Origin: Bacteroidales bacterium
GTDB taxonomy: Bacteria; Bacteroidota; Bacteroidia; Bacteroidales; UBA932
Assembly (NCBI GenBank): GCA_017960545.1
Contig: JAGCYZ010000014.1
Location: 1-55,971, forward strand
Reading direction: 5' to 3'
DNA: 55,971 nucleotides
Part shown: piece by piece, positions 25,182 to 32,035 of the stretch
How the letters are laid out: every line of letters starts with the position of its first letter
Numbering within the stretch: position 1 is the first letter of the stretch
Notes under the pieces: generated by a model
Seen by the model: only the letters and a program-made list of their open reading frames with translations
Told to the model about the DNA's origin: nothing
Database searches by the model: none
Translations under genes and position numbers: made by a program

Positions 25182-25195
25182 ATTAAACGTTTAAT
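25182..25195. promoter_or_regulatory. 14-bp perfect palindrome upstream of radC
   Basis: ATTAAACGTTTAAT is a perfect palindrome located 50-63 bases before the radC ATG and six bases beyond the LytTR-gene stop. It could be an operator, or part of the 3' end of the LytTR-gene transcript. I see no partner copy nearby, so the role is open. Confidence 0.4.
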
Positions 25196-25201
25196 TGATG
25201 T

Positions 25202-25921
25202 CTATTGGAAAAGGTTGGAAACCGCTTCCTTGTACTTCCGGGATATGGGCAGTTGGATGTCGTCTATGTATAGGAGGTCGACATCTATCCGGGTTACTGC
25301 AGACTTGTTGACGAGAAAAGAGCGGTGGATCCTGATGAAAAGGGGCCTTAGGGTTGCTTCCCATTGGGAGATAGGGGTGTAGTTCTTGAAACGCCGGCCG
25401 CCTGACGCTACGATGGTGGTAGCATCGTCATTGGATTCTACGTAAAGAATATCGTCTAAAGGCAGCGTCACCGCTTTCCTGTCTGAGGTAAAGGAAATGG
25501 TGCCAGGCCGGCTGGGGAGTTTCTTGTCCAGCCACGCTTCAAAGAAATGACTGCCGGCGGCAAGGGAAGTCAGGATGATAGCAATGAAAACCGGATTCGA
25601 CAATATGTTAGGAAGGTCAGGTAAGTTAATGATCGCCCCGGGAAGAATCCCCCTGAAGGAAAGGATGCAAAAATGGGCGATCATAAACAGAAGGATTTCT
25701 CCAAACAAGATTCCCAATACAATAAAGATTGTCTCTCCAACGCCGGACCACCTGTTGTTATAGTTGACCTTTGGGAAGAAGTATCTGGCTGCCAGGGCGC
25801 CGGGGAGGAACAGCGACCCAATGAACAAAGCTTCAAGGAAGCTGTAATCAAGACTGCTGAGCACAATCGCCATCAGAAGTATGGCGATTATCCAGTATGA
25901 TATGATCAGAAACCGTTTCAT
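25202..25921 (-). CDS. Membrane-anchored LytTR-domain transcriptional regulator
   Basis: The 239-residue product has four predicted membrane helices (about 4-22, 25-44, 58-80 and 105-123) followed by a LytTR DNA-binding domain from about residue 140 to the end. The LytTR part shows the expected pattern: LPLDDILYVESNDDATTIV, the basic FKNYTPISQWEATL and the RIHRSFLVNKSAVTRID segment. There is no response-regulator receiver domain, so the signal probably enters through the membrane part. I start at ATG 25921; the alternative GTG at 25930 lies inside the -7 box (25930-25937). The divergent genes at 26076 and 26434 are the obvious candidate targets. Confidence 0.9.
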   Translation of the reverse strand: MKRFLIISYWIIAILLMAIVLSSLDYSFLEALFIGSLFLPGALAARYFFPKVNYNNRWSGVGETIFIVLGILFGEILLFMIAHFCILSFRGILPGAIINLPDLPNILSNPVFIAIILTSLAAGSHFFEAWLDKKLPSRPGTISFTSDRKAVTLPLDDILYVESNDDATTIVASGGRRFKNYTPISQWEATLRPLFIRIHRSFLVNKSAVTRIDVDLLYIDDIQLPISRKYKEAVSNLFQ

Positions 25922-25929
25922 TCCCAACA

Positions 25930-25960
25930 CAAATATAGCAAACGAACCAAGGTTCTGCCA
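25930..25960 (-). promoter_or_regulatory. Promoter of the LytTR gene (near-leaderless)
   Basis: Minus-strand TATATTTG (25937-25930) fits the -7 consensus, with TTGG about 20 bases upstream. The ATG at 25921 starts only eight bases after the -7 element, so the mRNA is essentially leaderless. This excludes the upstream GTG as a start. Confidence 0.6.
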
Positions 25961-25976
25961 ATTAAAAAAGCGACAT

Positions 25977-26005
25977 TGGGGTTTTAACTGCCGTACGTGG
26001 GGTTT
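25977..26005. promoter_or_regulatory. Candidate LytTR binding site (direct repeat, 21-bp period)
   Basis: TGGGGTTT occurs at 25977-25984 and again at 25998-26005, exactly 21 bp or two helical turns apart. LytTR proteins bind pairs of direct repeats at about this spacing. The site ends four bases before the -33 element of the divergent operon, where an activator would sit. The consensus match is loose, so this is inference from spacing and position. Confidence 0.55.
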
Positions 26006-26009
26006 CGGT

Positions 26010-26040
26010 TTTGATAAAGGAAGTCCTTCCCTTACATTTA
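26010..26040 (+). promoter_or_regulatory. Promoter of the divergent membrane-protein/propeller operon
   Basis: TTTG (26010-26013), a 19-base spacer, then TACATTTA (26033-26040), which misses the -7 consensus TAnnTTTG at its last base. The start site would be near 26047, leaving a 29-base leader. The imperfect -7 box fits a promoter needing an activator. Confidence 0.6.
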
Positions 26041-26075
26041 CGACAGAATATCAAACCAGATAAATACATCGCACT

Positions 26076-26423
26076 ATGTTCAAACTATTTATGCAAGGAG
26101 GAGCCGGTTATATGACCATCCTCACAATTCTTCTAGTTGCCCTTTTCTTCGCTGCCTGGAAAGCTCCCCGTTGGATAAAGGAAATCGGGACCTTTGCACT
26201 TGTATTTGGATTCTTTACGCTTATGATAGGCATCCGCCAGATGTTCGTAGCGCTTCAGCAGGTTTCGGACGATTTGGGAGAAAGCGTCACCGGCCTTTTC
26301 GACCTTATATCCCCGGGCGTTTTCTTCGGCGGCCTGAAGATAGCCTTGATACCGGTCTTATATGGAGTGATCATCTATATGGTCTCCCTCGTCCTGAGAG
26401 TAATCAAGAAACCCCGCCTGTAG
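26076..26423 (+). CDS. Small three-helix membrane protein, distantly MotA/TolQ/ExbB-like
   Basis: A 115-residue hydrophobic protein with three predicted helices (about 10-27, 38-55 and 85-108), joined by a short loop (MFVALQQVSDDLGESVTGLFDLISPGVFFGG). The small helix-loop arrangement with SPGVFFGGLKIALIPVLYGV recalls the last part of MotA/TolQ/ExbB proton-channel subunits, but it is far shorter and lacks a clear match, so the family call is tentative. It has no signal peptide distinct from its helices. It starts the operon that continues after 10 bases with the beta-propeller lipoprotein. It might be a channel or sensor component. Confidence 0.6.
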   Translation: MFKLFMQGGAGYMTILTILLVALFFAAWKAPRWIKEIGTFALVFGFFTLMIGIRQMFVALQQVSDDLGESVTGLFDLISPGVFFGGLKIALIPVLYGVIIYMVSLVLRVIKKPRL

Positions 26424-26433
26424 GTTCTCCCAT

Positions 26434-27429
26434 ATGAGACCGTTCTTTTCTGTATTGCTGGCCTGTATGGCGGTTTGCTCCTGTTGGCAAGGCGATTCAA
26501 ACCAGTTGAAAGTTGATGTCCCCAAGGCTTTGGAAAGGCCTGTCAGCAGCAAGGACCTGTACTCCAAGGCTGATGTCATCCCTCTCCATTACCCGGGCGA
26601 GACCAGCCTCGGACAGGAAGGGCGTGTATTATTGGATGTAGCTACGGACCGATTCTTCCTTCTGGACAAGGAGAAGGATGAAATACTGGTCTTTGACTGG
26701 AACGGTACTTTTTTGACTTGCCTGAAGACTGATGGACCAATCATTGATTTCTATGTGTATCAGGACCGGTTACTTGAAGTCCTGACGGAAAAAGCCATTC
26801 TCGAATATGTCATTGAAGATTGCTCCCTTTCGGAAGTTTATACGATTCAGGATAATGACATTACCTTGAAATGTTTAGGGAGGGTGGATGATGACACGAT
26901 AAGTATCATTGGCTTTCAGAACGGAGATGCGTATGACTGCGGCTATAATATTGGCAAGAAAAGGTTTTCCCCCGTTGCGCGTCCCGCACCGGATTATCTT
27001 GTCTCGCACAGATATACTCCTGCGTCAGAAGTCCGGAACAGCCGCTTTTTCCGATGTGACGATTCCGTTTACAGTTTCCAATCCCATTCAGGGGAGATTG
27101 ACGGATACACCAAAGATGATTTCATATGGCCGGCATATGTATTTGATTTCGGCGGATGCGACCTGTCCGTCACCAACGTCCAGAAAACATCGGAAAGGAT
27201 TTACCTTGCCTTTGAATTGGAAGGGGCGGACAATGTACTGGTATATGATCTGGATAGAAAGAGTTACAAGGCCGTCCGGCAGACAAAGGAAGGTGCCGCA
27301 TTCCCGATAGGAATCATATATGCCGGAATCAACTACTATTGCTGTCCTTTCTCCCTCGTGAACCGTTACCTGCCCTCTGAGCAGGGGAGTGAAATAAACG
27401 GACTTGTCATTATCCGCTATTCCCTGTGA
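26434..27429 (+). CDS. 6-bladed beta-propeller lipoprotein
   Basis: A 331-residue exported protein: the N-terminus MRPFFSVLLACMAVCSCWQG has a hydrophobic core and a lipobox-like cysteine (Cys17). The mature region has repeated blade-like segments (GRVLLDVATDRFFLLDKEKDEILVFDWNGTFL, ILEYVIEDCSL, NVLVYDLDRKSY) typical of the Bacteroidota 6-bladed propeller family, whose members are often encoded beside regulators or transporters. Ligand unknown. It follows the small membrane protein by 10 bases and precedes the terminator palindrome at 27451, so it is the last gene of this two-gene operon. Base composition is somewhat more AT-rich than in the neighbouring dcw genes. Confidence 0.75.
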   Translation: MRPFFSVLLACMAVCSCWQGDSNQLKVDVPKALERPVSSKDLYSKADVIPLHYPGETSLGQEGRVLLDVATDRFFLLDKEKDEILVFDWNGTFLTCLKTDGPIIDFYVYQDRLLEVLTEKAILEYVIEDCSLSEVYTIQDNDITLKCLGRVDDDTISIIGFQNGDAYDCGYNIGKKRFSPVARPAPDYLVSHRYTPASEVRNSRFFRCDDSVYSFQSHSGEIDGYTKDDFIWPAYVFDFGGCDLSVTNVQKTSERIYLAFELEGADNVLVYDLDRKSYKAVRQTKEGAAFPIGIIYAGINYYCCPFSLVNRYLPSEQGSEINGLVIIRYSL

Positions 27430-27450
27430 GTTAAGGAAGCCGGAGGCGGC

Positions 27451-27510
27451 ATCGCACCCCAACTGTAAAAGGACGGCCCATAAGCCGTCCTTTTACAGTT
27501 GGGGTGCGAT
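27451..27510. terminator. Bidirectional terminator within a 27-bp perfect palindrome
   Basis: Perfect inverted repeat with 27-bp arms (27451-27477 and 27484-27510) and a 6-base loop. The core AAAAGGACGGC/GCCGTCCTTTT works as an intrinsic terminator for both the propeller gene (plus) and tRNA-His (minus). The right arm contains the last 8 bases and CCA of tRNA-His, so the left arm is an inverted copy of the tRNA 3' end. Confidence 0.85.
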
Positions 27511-27576
27511 ATCGGGCTCGAACCGATGACACCCAGAACCACAATCTGGTGCTCTACCAACTGAACTAATCGCACC
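27503..27576 (-). tRNA. tRNA-His (anticodon GTG)
   Basis: Minus-strand cloverleaf: 5' extra G(-1) at 27576, acceptor GTGCGAT pairing ATCGCAC, a D-arm with GTTCAGTTGGTAGAGC, anticodon stem-loop CCAGA-TTGTGGT-TCTGG with anticodon GTG, and TTCGAGC in the T-loop. The discriminator is C73, as required by HisRS together with G(-1). CCA is encoded at 27502-27500. The 3' end lies inside the long palindrome just downstream. Confidence 0.97.
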
Positions 27577-27588
27577 GTGTTGGAGTTG

Positions 27589-27618
27589 CAAAGGTACAAA
27601 AACTTTTGAACCTTGCAA
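27589..27618 (-). promoter_or_regulatory. tRNA-His promoter
   Basis: Minus-strand TTG (27618-27616), 19-base spacer and TACCTTTG (27596-27589), a very good match to the Bacteroidota consensus TTTG-N19-TAnnTTTG. It ends 12 bases before the tRNA 5' end. Confidence 0.75.
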
Positions 27619-27650
27619 TATGCGTGAAGGGATTTTCTTATCCCTGGGAC

Positions 27651-28901
27651 CTAACGCCTGCGGTTAAGCTGCCTGATGATCCTCTGGATGGCTGCCTGGA
27701 TGGTCTGGTCTGGCTGGATGATGTTGTAGTCCTCCCAGAAATCCGGGTCCTCGAAGTCGCTGATGTTGTCAGTGAGGATCTGGTTGGCGCGTACCCTGTC
27801 GTGGCTGTCAATGATAAGGGCTTCGTCCTTATGGTCAGTCACGGCCATCTCGGAAGTGATTCCGTAATAATGGCGGAAGAGGGAGCGGACCTTGCGCACG
27901 TAGAATCCCATATCGGTCTTGGAGTAGTCGAAATACCACTTTCCGTCCACCTTCTTGTAGTTGACTACGTACTCCGCGTGGTCCATCGTGAAGCGCATTG
28001 TAGGAGGCATGCGTATTATGAACAGCTTGGCGGCTTCGTCGCGGTTGAGGTCGCTGATGTCCATCTGGAACTCTATGCGCGCAATGGCATAACTCTCAGT
28101 GTCAATGTACATTGTGCCCTTGAACATGAAGTCCTCCAGCTGGCGCTTGCCAAGGAAATTGAGGGTGTAGAAAGGCTGGTCGTCAATGTTGGCTATCTCT
28201 CCCATATAGAACTGGTAGGCGTCCGATGCCGTGAAAACGTCAAGTCCGGCAAAAGGATGCTTGGCCATATCTATTGCCAGGGCGCTGAGGATTCCTCCCT
28301 GGAACTTGACGAACAGGGTGTCCGAAGGGCTCACGTTCACACTGCCCCTGCCTTTGTATATGGCGGCCCTGTCCGATGCGTAGTTGTTGTAAGGAGCCTT
28401 GTCAACATCTACTACGGCCTCGTTGAGAACCAGGTACTTGTTGCTGTCCTTGCGGATGAGCTCCCTGTAGAACGTGGTCATTCCCACGTGCTCCGTAGGG
28501 TAATTGTCCTTGATATGTCCGAATACGGTGCGGAACAGGACCTGGGGGTCTATGGACCTGATGATGGCTGGATCCAGTTCAAGGGATATGGGCGTCATCC
28601 GTATGGTAAGTGATTGTCCTTCCTGTGGGAAACTGGCCACAGGGACTTCCTTTATCACGTATCCCAGGAAACTGATGACTATCTTTCCTCCCTGGGCCTG
28701 GTTCGCAGGCATCTTGAGGGTGAAGTCACCGTCACGGTTGGTAATGATGGAAATGTTGGTGCCGTCAAGATTGACGGAGGCTGATACCAGCGGGCGTGAA
28801 GTATCGGCATCCAACACCCTGCCGCTCACGGAAACGATCTCCTGCGCGGCCGCACAGACACAGATTAATAAGAAAACCAGTATGTGAAAAACTTTTTTCA
28901 T
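27651..28901 (-). CDS. Exported protein with carboxypeptidase-like regulatory domain
   Basis: A 416-residue protein with a signal peptide (MKKVFHILVFLLICVCAAAQE). Residues about 24-105 form a CarboxypepD_reg-like beta-sandwich (VSGRVLDADTSRPLVSASVNLDGTNISIITNRDGDFTLKMP), the fold also found at the N-termini of SusC proteins, but no TonB-dependent barrel follows. The rest (about 130-416) is a conserved Bacteroidota extracytoplasmic region (for example YPTEHVGMTTFYRELIRKDSNKY) of unknown function. Probably in the periplasm or at the outer membrane. It is a single gene divergent from the carboxyltransferase gene. Minus-strand TATATTTT (28933-28926) is a weak -7 candidate. Confidence 0.78.
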   Translation of the reverse strand: MKKVFHILVFLLICVCAAAQEIVSVSGRVLDADTSRPLVSASVNLDGTNISIITNRDGDFTLKMPANQAQGGKIVISFLGYVIKEVPVASFPQEGQSLTIRMTPISLELDPAIIRSIDPQVLFRTVFGHIKDNYPTEHVGMTTFYRELIRKDSNKYLVLNEAVVDVDKAPYNNYASDRAAIYKGRGSVNVSPSDTLFVKFQGGILSALAIDMAKHPFAGLDVFTASDAYQFYMGEIANIDDQPFYTLNFLGKRQLEDFMFKGTMYIDTESYAIARIEFQMDISDLNRDEAAKLFIIRMPPTMRFTMDHAEYVVNYKKVDGKWYFDYSKTDMGFYVRKVRSLFRHYYGITSEMAVTDHKDEALIIDSHDRVRANQILTDNISDFEDPDFWEDYNIIQPDQTIQAAIQRIIRQLNRRR

Positions 28902-28944
28902 GACTCTTGTGGATAGGATTTCGTAAAAATATATAAAAAAATGT

Positions 28945-28952
28945 TAACTTTG
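28945..28952 (+). promoter_or_regulatory. -7 element of the carboxyltransferase gene
   Basis: TAACTTTG matches TAnnTTTG. The start site would be near 28959, giving a leader of about 31 bases that is almost pure A/T before the ATG at 28990. Confidence 0.6.
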
Positions 28953-28989
28953 GACGTTTTGACTTAAAATTAAATTTTTTTTAAAATAT

Positions 28990-30771
28990 ATGGCACGTGA
29001 AATAAAATTTTCCCTCGTCTACAGGGATATGTGGCAGTCCTCCGGCAAGTACGTTCCAAGGGTGGATCAGCTTGTGCAGGTGGCCCCTGCAATCATTGAA
29101 ATGGGTTGTTTTGACAGAATCGAGTCCAATGGCGGAGCATTCGAGCAGGTGAACCTCCTTTTTGGAGAGAATCCTAATGTTGCTGTAAGGAAGTGGACCG
29201 CTCCGTTCCTCAAGGCCGGCATCCAGACACATATGCTGGAAAGAGGTCTGAACGGATTGAGAATGTTCCCTGTTCCTGCAGACGTGCGAGAGCTTATGTT
29301 CAAGGTCAAGAAGGCCCAGGGAACGGAAATCGCCCGTTCTTTCTGCGGACTCAACGACCACCGCAACCTCAAGCTCTCCGTGGAATATGCCAAGAAGGCC
29401 GGAATGATCTCCCAGGCCGCCCTTTCAATCACCCACTCACCGGTACATACCGTAGAGTATTATATGGGCGTTGTTGACAAGCTGGTAGAGTACGGAACGG
29501 ACGAGATAGCCCTCAAGGATATGGCTGGAGTTGGACGCCCCAACGTCCTTGGAGAACTGGTATCCGACATCAAGAAGAAGTATCCTCACATCAAGGTACA
29601 GTATCACGGACACACCGGTCCCGGATTCTCAGTTGCATCCATGCTGGAAGTTGCCCGCGCAGGTGCTGAATACCTTGACGTTGCCGTAGAGCCCCTCTCC
29701 TGGGGTAAGGTTCATCCGGATGTCATCACCATCCAGCAGATGCTCAAGGCCGACGGATTCCTCGTTAAGGACGTGAATATGGACGCCTATATGGAGGTGC
29801 GCAAGCTCACCCAGAGCTTCATAGACGACTTCCTGGGCTATTGGATCAACCCTTCCAACTCAAAGATGACATCCCTGCTGGTAGGCTGCGGCCTTCCTGG
29901 AGGAATGATGGGTTCAATGATGGCGGACCTGGAAGTGTTCAAGGGTGCGATCAACGCCGCAGAGCGCGCTCACGGCGAGCACGAGAGCACAATTGACGAA
30001 CTTCTCGTCAAGCTCTTCAAGGAGGTTGAGTACGTATGGCCCAAGCTCGGTTACCCGCCGCTCGTAACTCCTTTCAGCCAATATACAAAGAACACCGCCC
30101 TTATGAACATCTTTGCGATGAGCCAGGGCAAGGAGCGTTTCAGCAACATAGACAAGGATACCTGGGGAATGATCCAGGGCAAGATGGGCAACCTTCCCGG
30201 CCCTCTTGCTCCGGAGATCGTGGAACTTGCCAAGAAGAACGGCTACGAGTTCCATACCGAGAACCCTCAGGACAACTATCCTGACGCTCTGCCTCATTTC
30301 CGCCAGATGATGAAGGAAGAAGGCTGGGACGAGGGCCAGGATCAGGAAGAGCTCTTCGAGTTTGCAATGCACGAGCGCCAGTACCGCGACTACAAGAGCG
30401 GCGTGGCCAAGGAGCGTTTCTACAAGGAGCTCGAGGACCTCAAGGCAAAGGCCGGTGCACCCAAGGAGATTGTACGTCCTGTAGTTGAGGTTCCCAAGTT
30501 TGACGTTGACGCCCTCGTGAAGAAGTATCCAAAGGCAACCGCAGTGCAGGCTCCCGCAAGGGGACAGCTCCTCTGGGAGGTTGATGTCAAGGATGAGTCC
30601 AAGGCTCCTGTTGCCGGTACCGAGGTCAAGGCCGGATGCCCTATGGGCTATGTCCAGACTTACTACGGACTGGAAGAAATCAACCCCGCCGTAAGCGGCA
30701 GGGTCGTTGCAACTCTCGGACGCCAGGGCGAGACCGTGGCTAAGGGCGAGATTGTAGCCTTTGTTGAATAG
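28990..30771 (+). CDS. Carboxyltransferase (pyruvate carboxylase B / oxaloacetate decarboxylase alpha type) with a lysine-less biotinyl domain
   Basis: A 593-residue homologue of the biotin-dependent carboxyltransferase alpha subunit. The TIM-barrel has LVYRDMWQSS (11-18, metal aspartate), the DEIALKDMAGVGRP segment with the lysine that is carbamylated in the family, and the metal histidines in YHGHTGPGFSV, so the pyruvate site looks intact. The C-terminal 60 residues keep the biotinyl/lipoyl fold (AGCPMGYVQTYYGLEEINPAVSG, then GRQGETVAKGEIVAFVE), but EAMKM is replaced by QTYYG: the biotin-accepting lysine is Tyr559. Either a separate carrier protein supplies biotin or the domain is structural. 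The start ATG is followed by the family's MAREIKFSLVYRDMW. Confidence 0.85.
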   Translation: MAREIKFSLVYRDMWQSSGKYVPRVDQLVQVAPAIIEMGCFDRIESNGGAFEQVNLLFGENPNVAVRKWTAPFLKAGIQTHMLERGLNGLRMFPVPADVRELMFKVKKAQGTEIARSFCGLNDHRNLKLSVEYAKKAGMISQAALSITHSPVHTVEYYMGVVDKLVEYGTDEIALKDMAGVGRPNVLGELVSDIKKKYPHIKVQYHGHTGPGFSVASMLEVARAGAEYLDVAVEPLSWGKVHPDVITIQQMLKADGFLVKDVNMDAYMEVRKLTQSFIDDFLGYWINPSNSKMTSLLVGCGLPGGMMGSMMADLEVFKGAINAAERAHGEHESTIDELLVKLFKEVEYVWPKLGYPPLVTPFSQYTKNTALMNIFAMSQGKERFSNIDKDTWGMIQGKMGNLPGPLAPEIVELAKKNGYEFHTENPQDNYPDALPHFRQMMKEEGWDEGQDQEELFEFAMHERQYRDYKSGVAKERFYKELEDLKAKAGAPKEIVRPVVEVPKFDVDALVKKYPKATAVQAPARGQLLWEVDVKDESKAPVAGTEVKAGCPMGYVQTYYGLEEINPAVSGRVVATLGRQGETVAKGEIVAFVE

Positions 30772-30776
30772 CAGGT

Positions 30777-31487
30777 TTAGTTTGCTTTTAAAGTGATTGT
30801 CTCACTCCGGATCTCTGTTGTCCGGAGTGGGATATTTTCATTGCTGGGGTCCTTCTGGAACCATACCCACTCAAAATGGAAGTTGATGTCGCCCTTGTAG
30901 GAAGGGTCCAGCAGGGGGGTGTATTTGAAAGAATAGATGCCGGATCCGAATTCCAGTTCGCTGGGGGTAAGGGACTCATCCTCCCAGGTTTTGCCATCCT
31001 GGTTGTTCCTGAAGACGAAATAGAGGTCCTGGGAAGTGCTGCGGGTCTCGTCAAAGACAATGTTGGCCGTGCCTTGATAGCCCATGAAGGTATTGAAAGA
31101 GAAGACCAGGGAAGCATTGATGTAACCTCCGTCCAGCCAGCAGGTTGAAAGGTGCAGCGGGTCGTGCCCCAGTTTGTCGTCTTCCGTTATCTCGCTGCTT
31201 TTGATGCAATCTTTGACGTTGACGCCTATATACTGCATAAGATAGAGCTTGTAATCATAGGAAGGATTGGAATCCGGCTCGATCTGTCCGATGATAAAAA
31301 CACGCTGCTGGGACATCAGCTGGGACATAATGTCGTGGTCCGACACGTTGTACCGTACGCCGGCGTCATTGACCAGCAGGCCATTCTGGACATTGACAAT
31401 CTCATTGATGGTTGTCAGGTCCGCATTGATCTTGTTGCAGGCCGTAATGCTGAGCACCAGGGCGAGCAGGGTCAGGAATCTTTTCAT
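30777..31487 (-). CDS. NigD-like lipoprotein
   Basis: A 236-residue lipoprotein: MKRFLTLLALVLSITAC gives the lipobox with Cys17. The mature protein has an N-terminal OB-like segment (NEIVNVQNGLLVNDAGVRYNVSDHD) and a C-terminal beta-rich domain with WLDGGYINASLVFSFNTF, as in the Bacteroidota NigD-like family. The function of the family is not established; the founding NigD came from a bacteriocin-linked operon. It begins two bases after the Fur homologue ends, so it is probably cotranscribed with it and possibly under its control. It ends convergently six bases from the carboxyltransferase gene. Confidence 0.8.
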   Translation of the reverse strand: MKRFLTLLALVLSITACNKINADLTTINEIVNVQNGLLVNDAGVRYNVSDHDIMSQLMSQQRVFIIGQIEPDSNPSYDYKLYLMQYIGVNVKDCIKSSEITEDDKLGHDPLHLSTCWLDGGYINASLVFSFNTFMGYQGTANIVFDETRSTSQDLYFVFRNNQDGKTWEDESLTPSELEFGSGIYSFKYTPLLDPSYKGDINFHFEWVWFQKDPSNENIPLRTTEIRSETITLKAN

Positions 31488-31489
31488 CT

Positions 31490-31948
31490 TTATATCTGTT
31501 TTTGTTTTCTCTTGCGTGAAGGGTGACAGATCACATTGACTTCCACCCGTTCCACCTTGAGGCCGCGGTATCTGTGCCTCTTTATGGTCTCTTCCACCTG
31601 GGCGAGCAGTTCCGGATCCTGGATGTCCTTGAATTCGTTGCTGACGTAATTGTACAGGTGGATGTGGTTGGCCGGAACGGCGTCGAAATACAGGGTGCTG
31701 TCTGAGCTGAGCCTCTTGCGGTATATTCCAAGTTCCGCCATCTGGTTGAGGATATTGTACACTGAGGATACGGAAATCTTCTTTCCCCCGGCAGATGCGA
31801 TAAACTGGGAAACGGTTTCCGCATTGGCGTGAACCAGGCTGAGCATGGCATTGTGCACTGCAAGCCTCTGCGGGGTGACTTTCAGACCGTGTGATTTGAG
31901 GAGGTTCCTGAACCTTTCCTCGGATACCGGAGAGAGCGGCTGGCTCAT
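31490..31948 (-). CDS. Fur-family transcriptional regulator lacking zinc cysteines
   Basis: A 152-residue Fur/PerR-type protein. The winged helix is clear: LKSHGLKVTPQRLAVHNAML, then KKISVSSVYNILNQMAELGIYRKR, the recognition helix region. The dimerisation half keeps a histidine-rich segment (ANHIHLYNYVSNEF) and the ETIKRHRYRGLKVERVEV strand, but the usual CxxC structural zinc motifs are absent: the only cysteine is near the C-terminus (VICHPSRK). It may bind metal differently. It is divergent from trxB, with a palindrome between the two promoters, so trxB is a probable target. Confidence 0.85.
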   Translation of the reverse strand: MSQPLSPVSEERFRNLLKSHGLKVTPQRLAVHNAMLSLVHANAETVSQFIASAGGKKISVSSVYNILNQMAELGIYRKRLSSDSTLYFDAVPANHIHLYNYVSNEFKDIQDPELLAQVEETIKRHRYRGLKVERVEVNVICHPSRKRKQKQI

Positions 31949-31970
31949 AGATGCATAATGTTAATCCGTG

Positions 31971-32015
31971 ACAAATATAACAATTAAATAATTCAAGAAA
32001 ACTCGTTATATTTGT
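31971..32015. promoter_or_regulatory. Symmetric divergent promoters of the Fur gene and trxB, with a candidate operator
   Basis: The 11-bp segment GTTATATTTGT occurs on the plus strand at 32005-32015 and inverted at 31971-31981; each contains a consensus TATATTTG -7 element (32007-32014 plus, 31979-31972 minus). Between them AATTA-AA-TAATT (31982-31993) is an AT-rich palindrome resembling Fur/PerR boxes. Confidence 0.6.
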
Positions 32016-32035
32016 AATTCAATATCTGCTCCCTT

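Noticed and set aside
27451..27510. Phage attachment site at the tRNA-His end
   Set aside because: The duplicate of the tRNA end is inverted, not direct, and no integrase or foreign genes lie nearby.
27417..27599. 60-residue minus-strand frame over tRNA-His
   Set aside because: It is a translation of the tRNA gene and its terminator.
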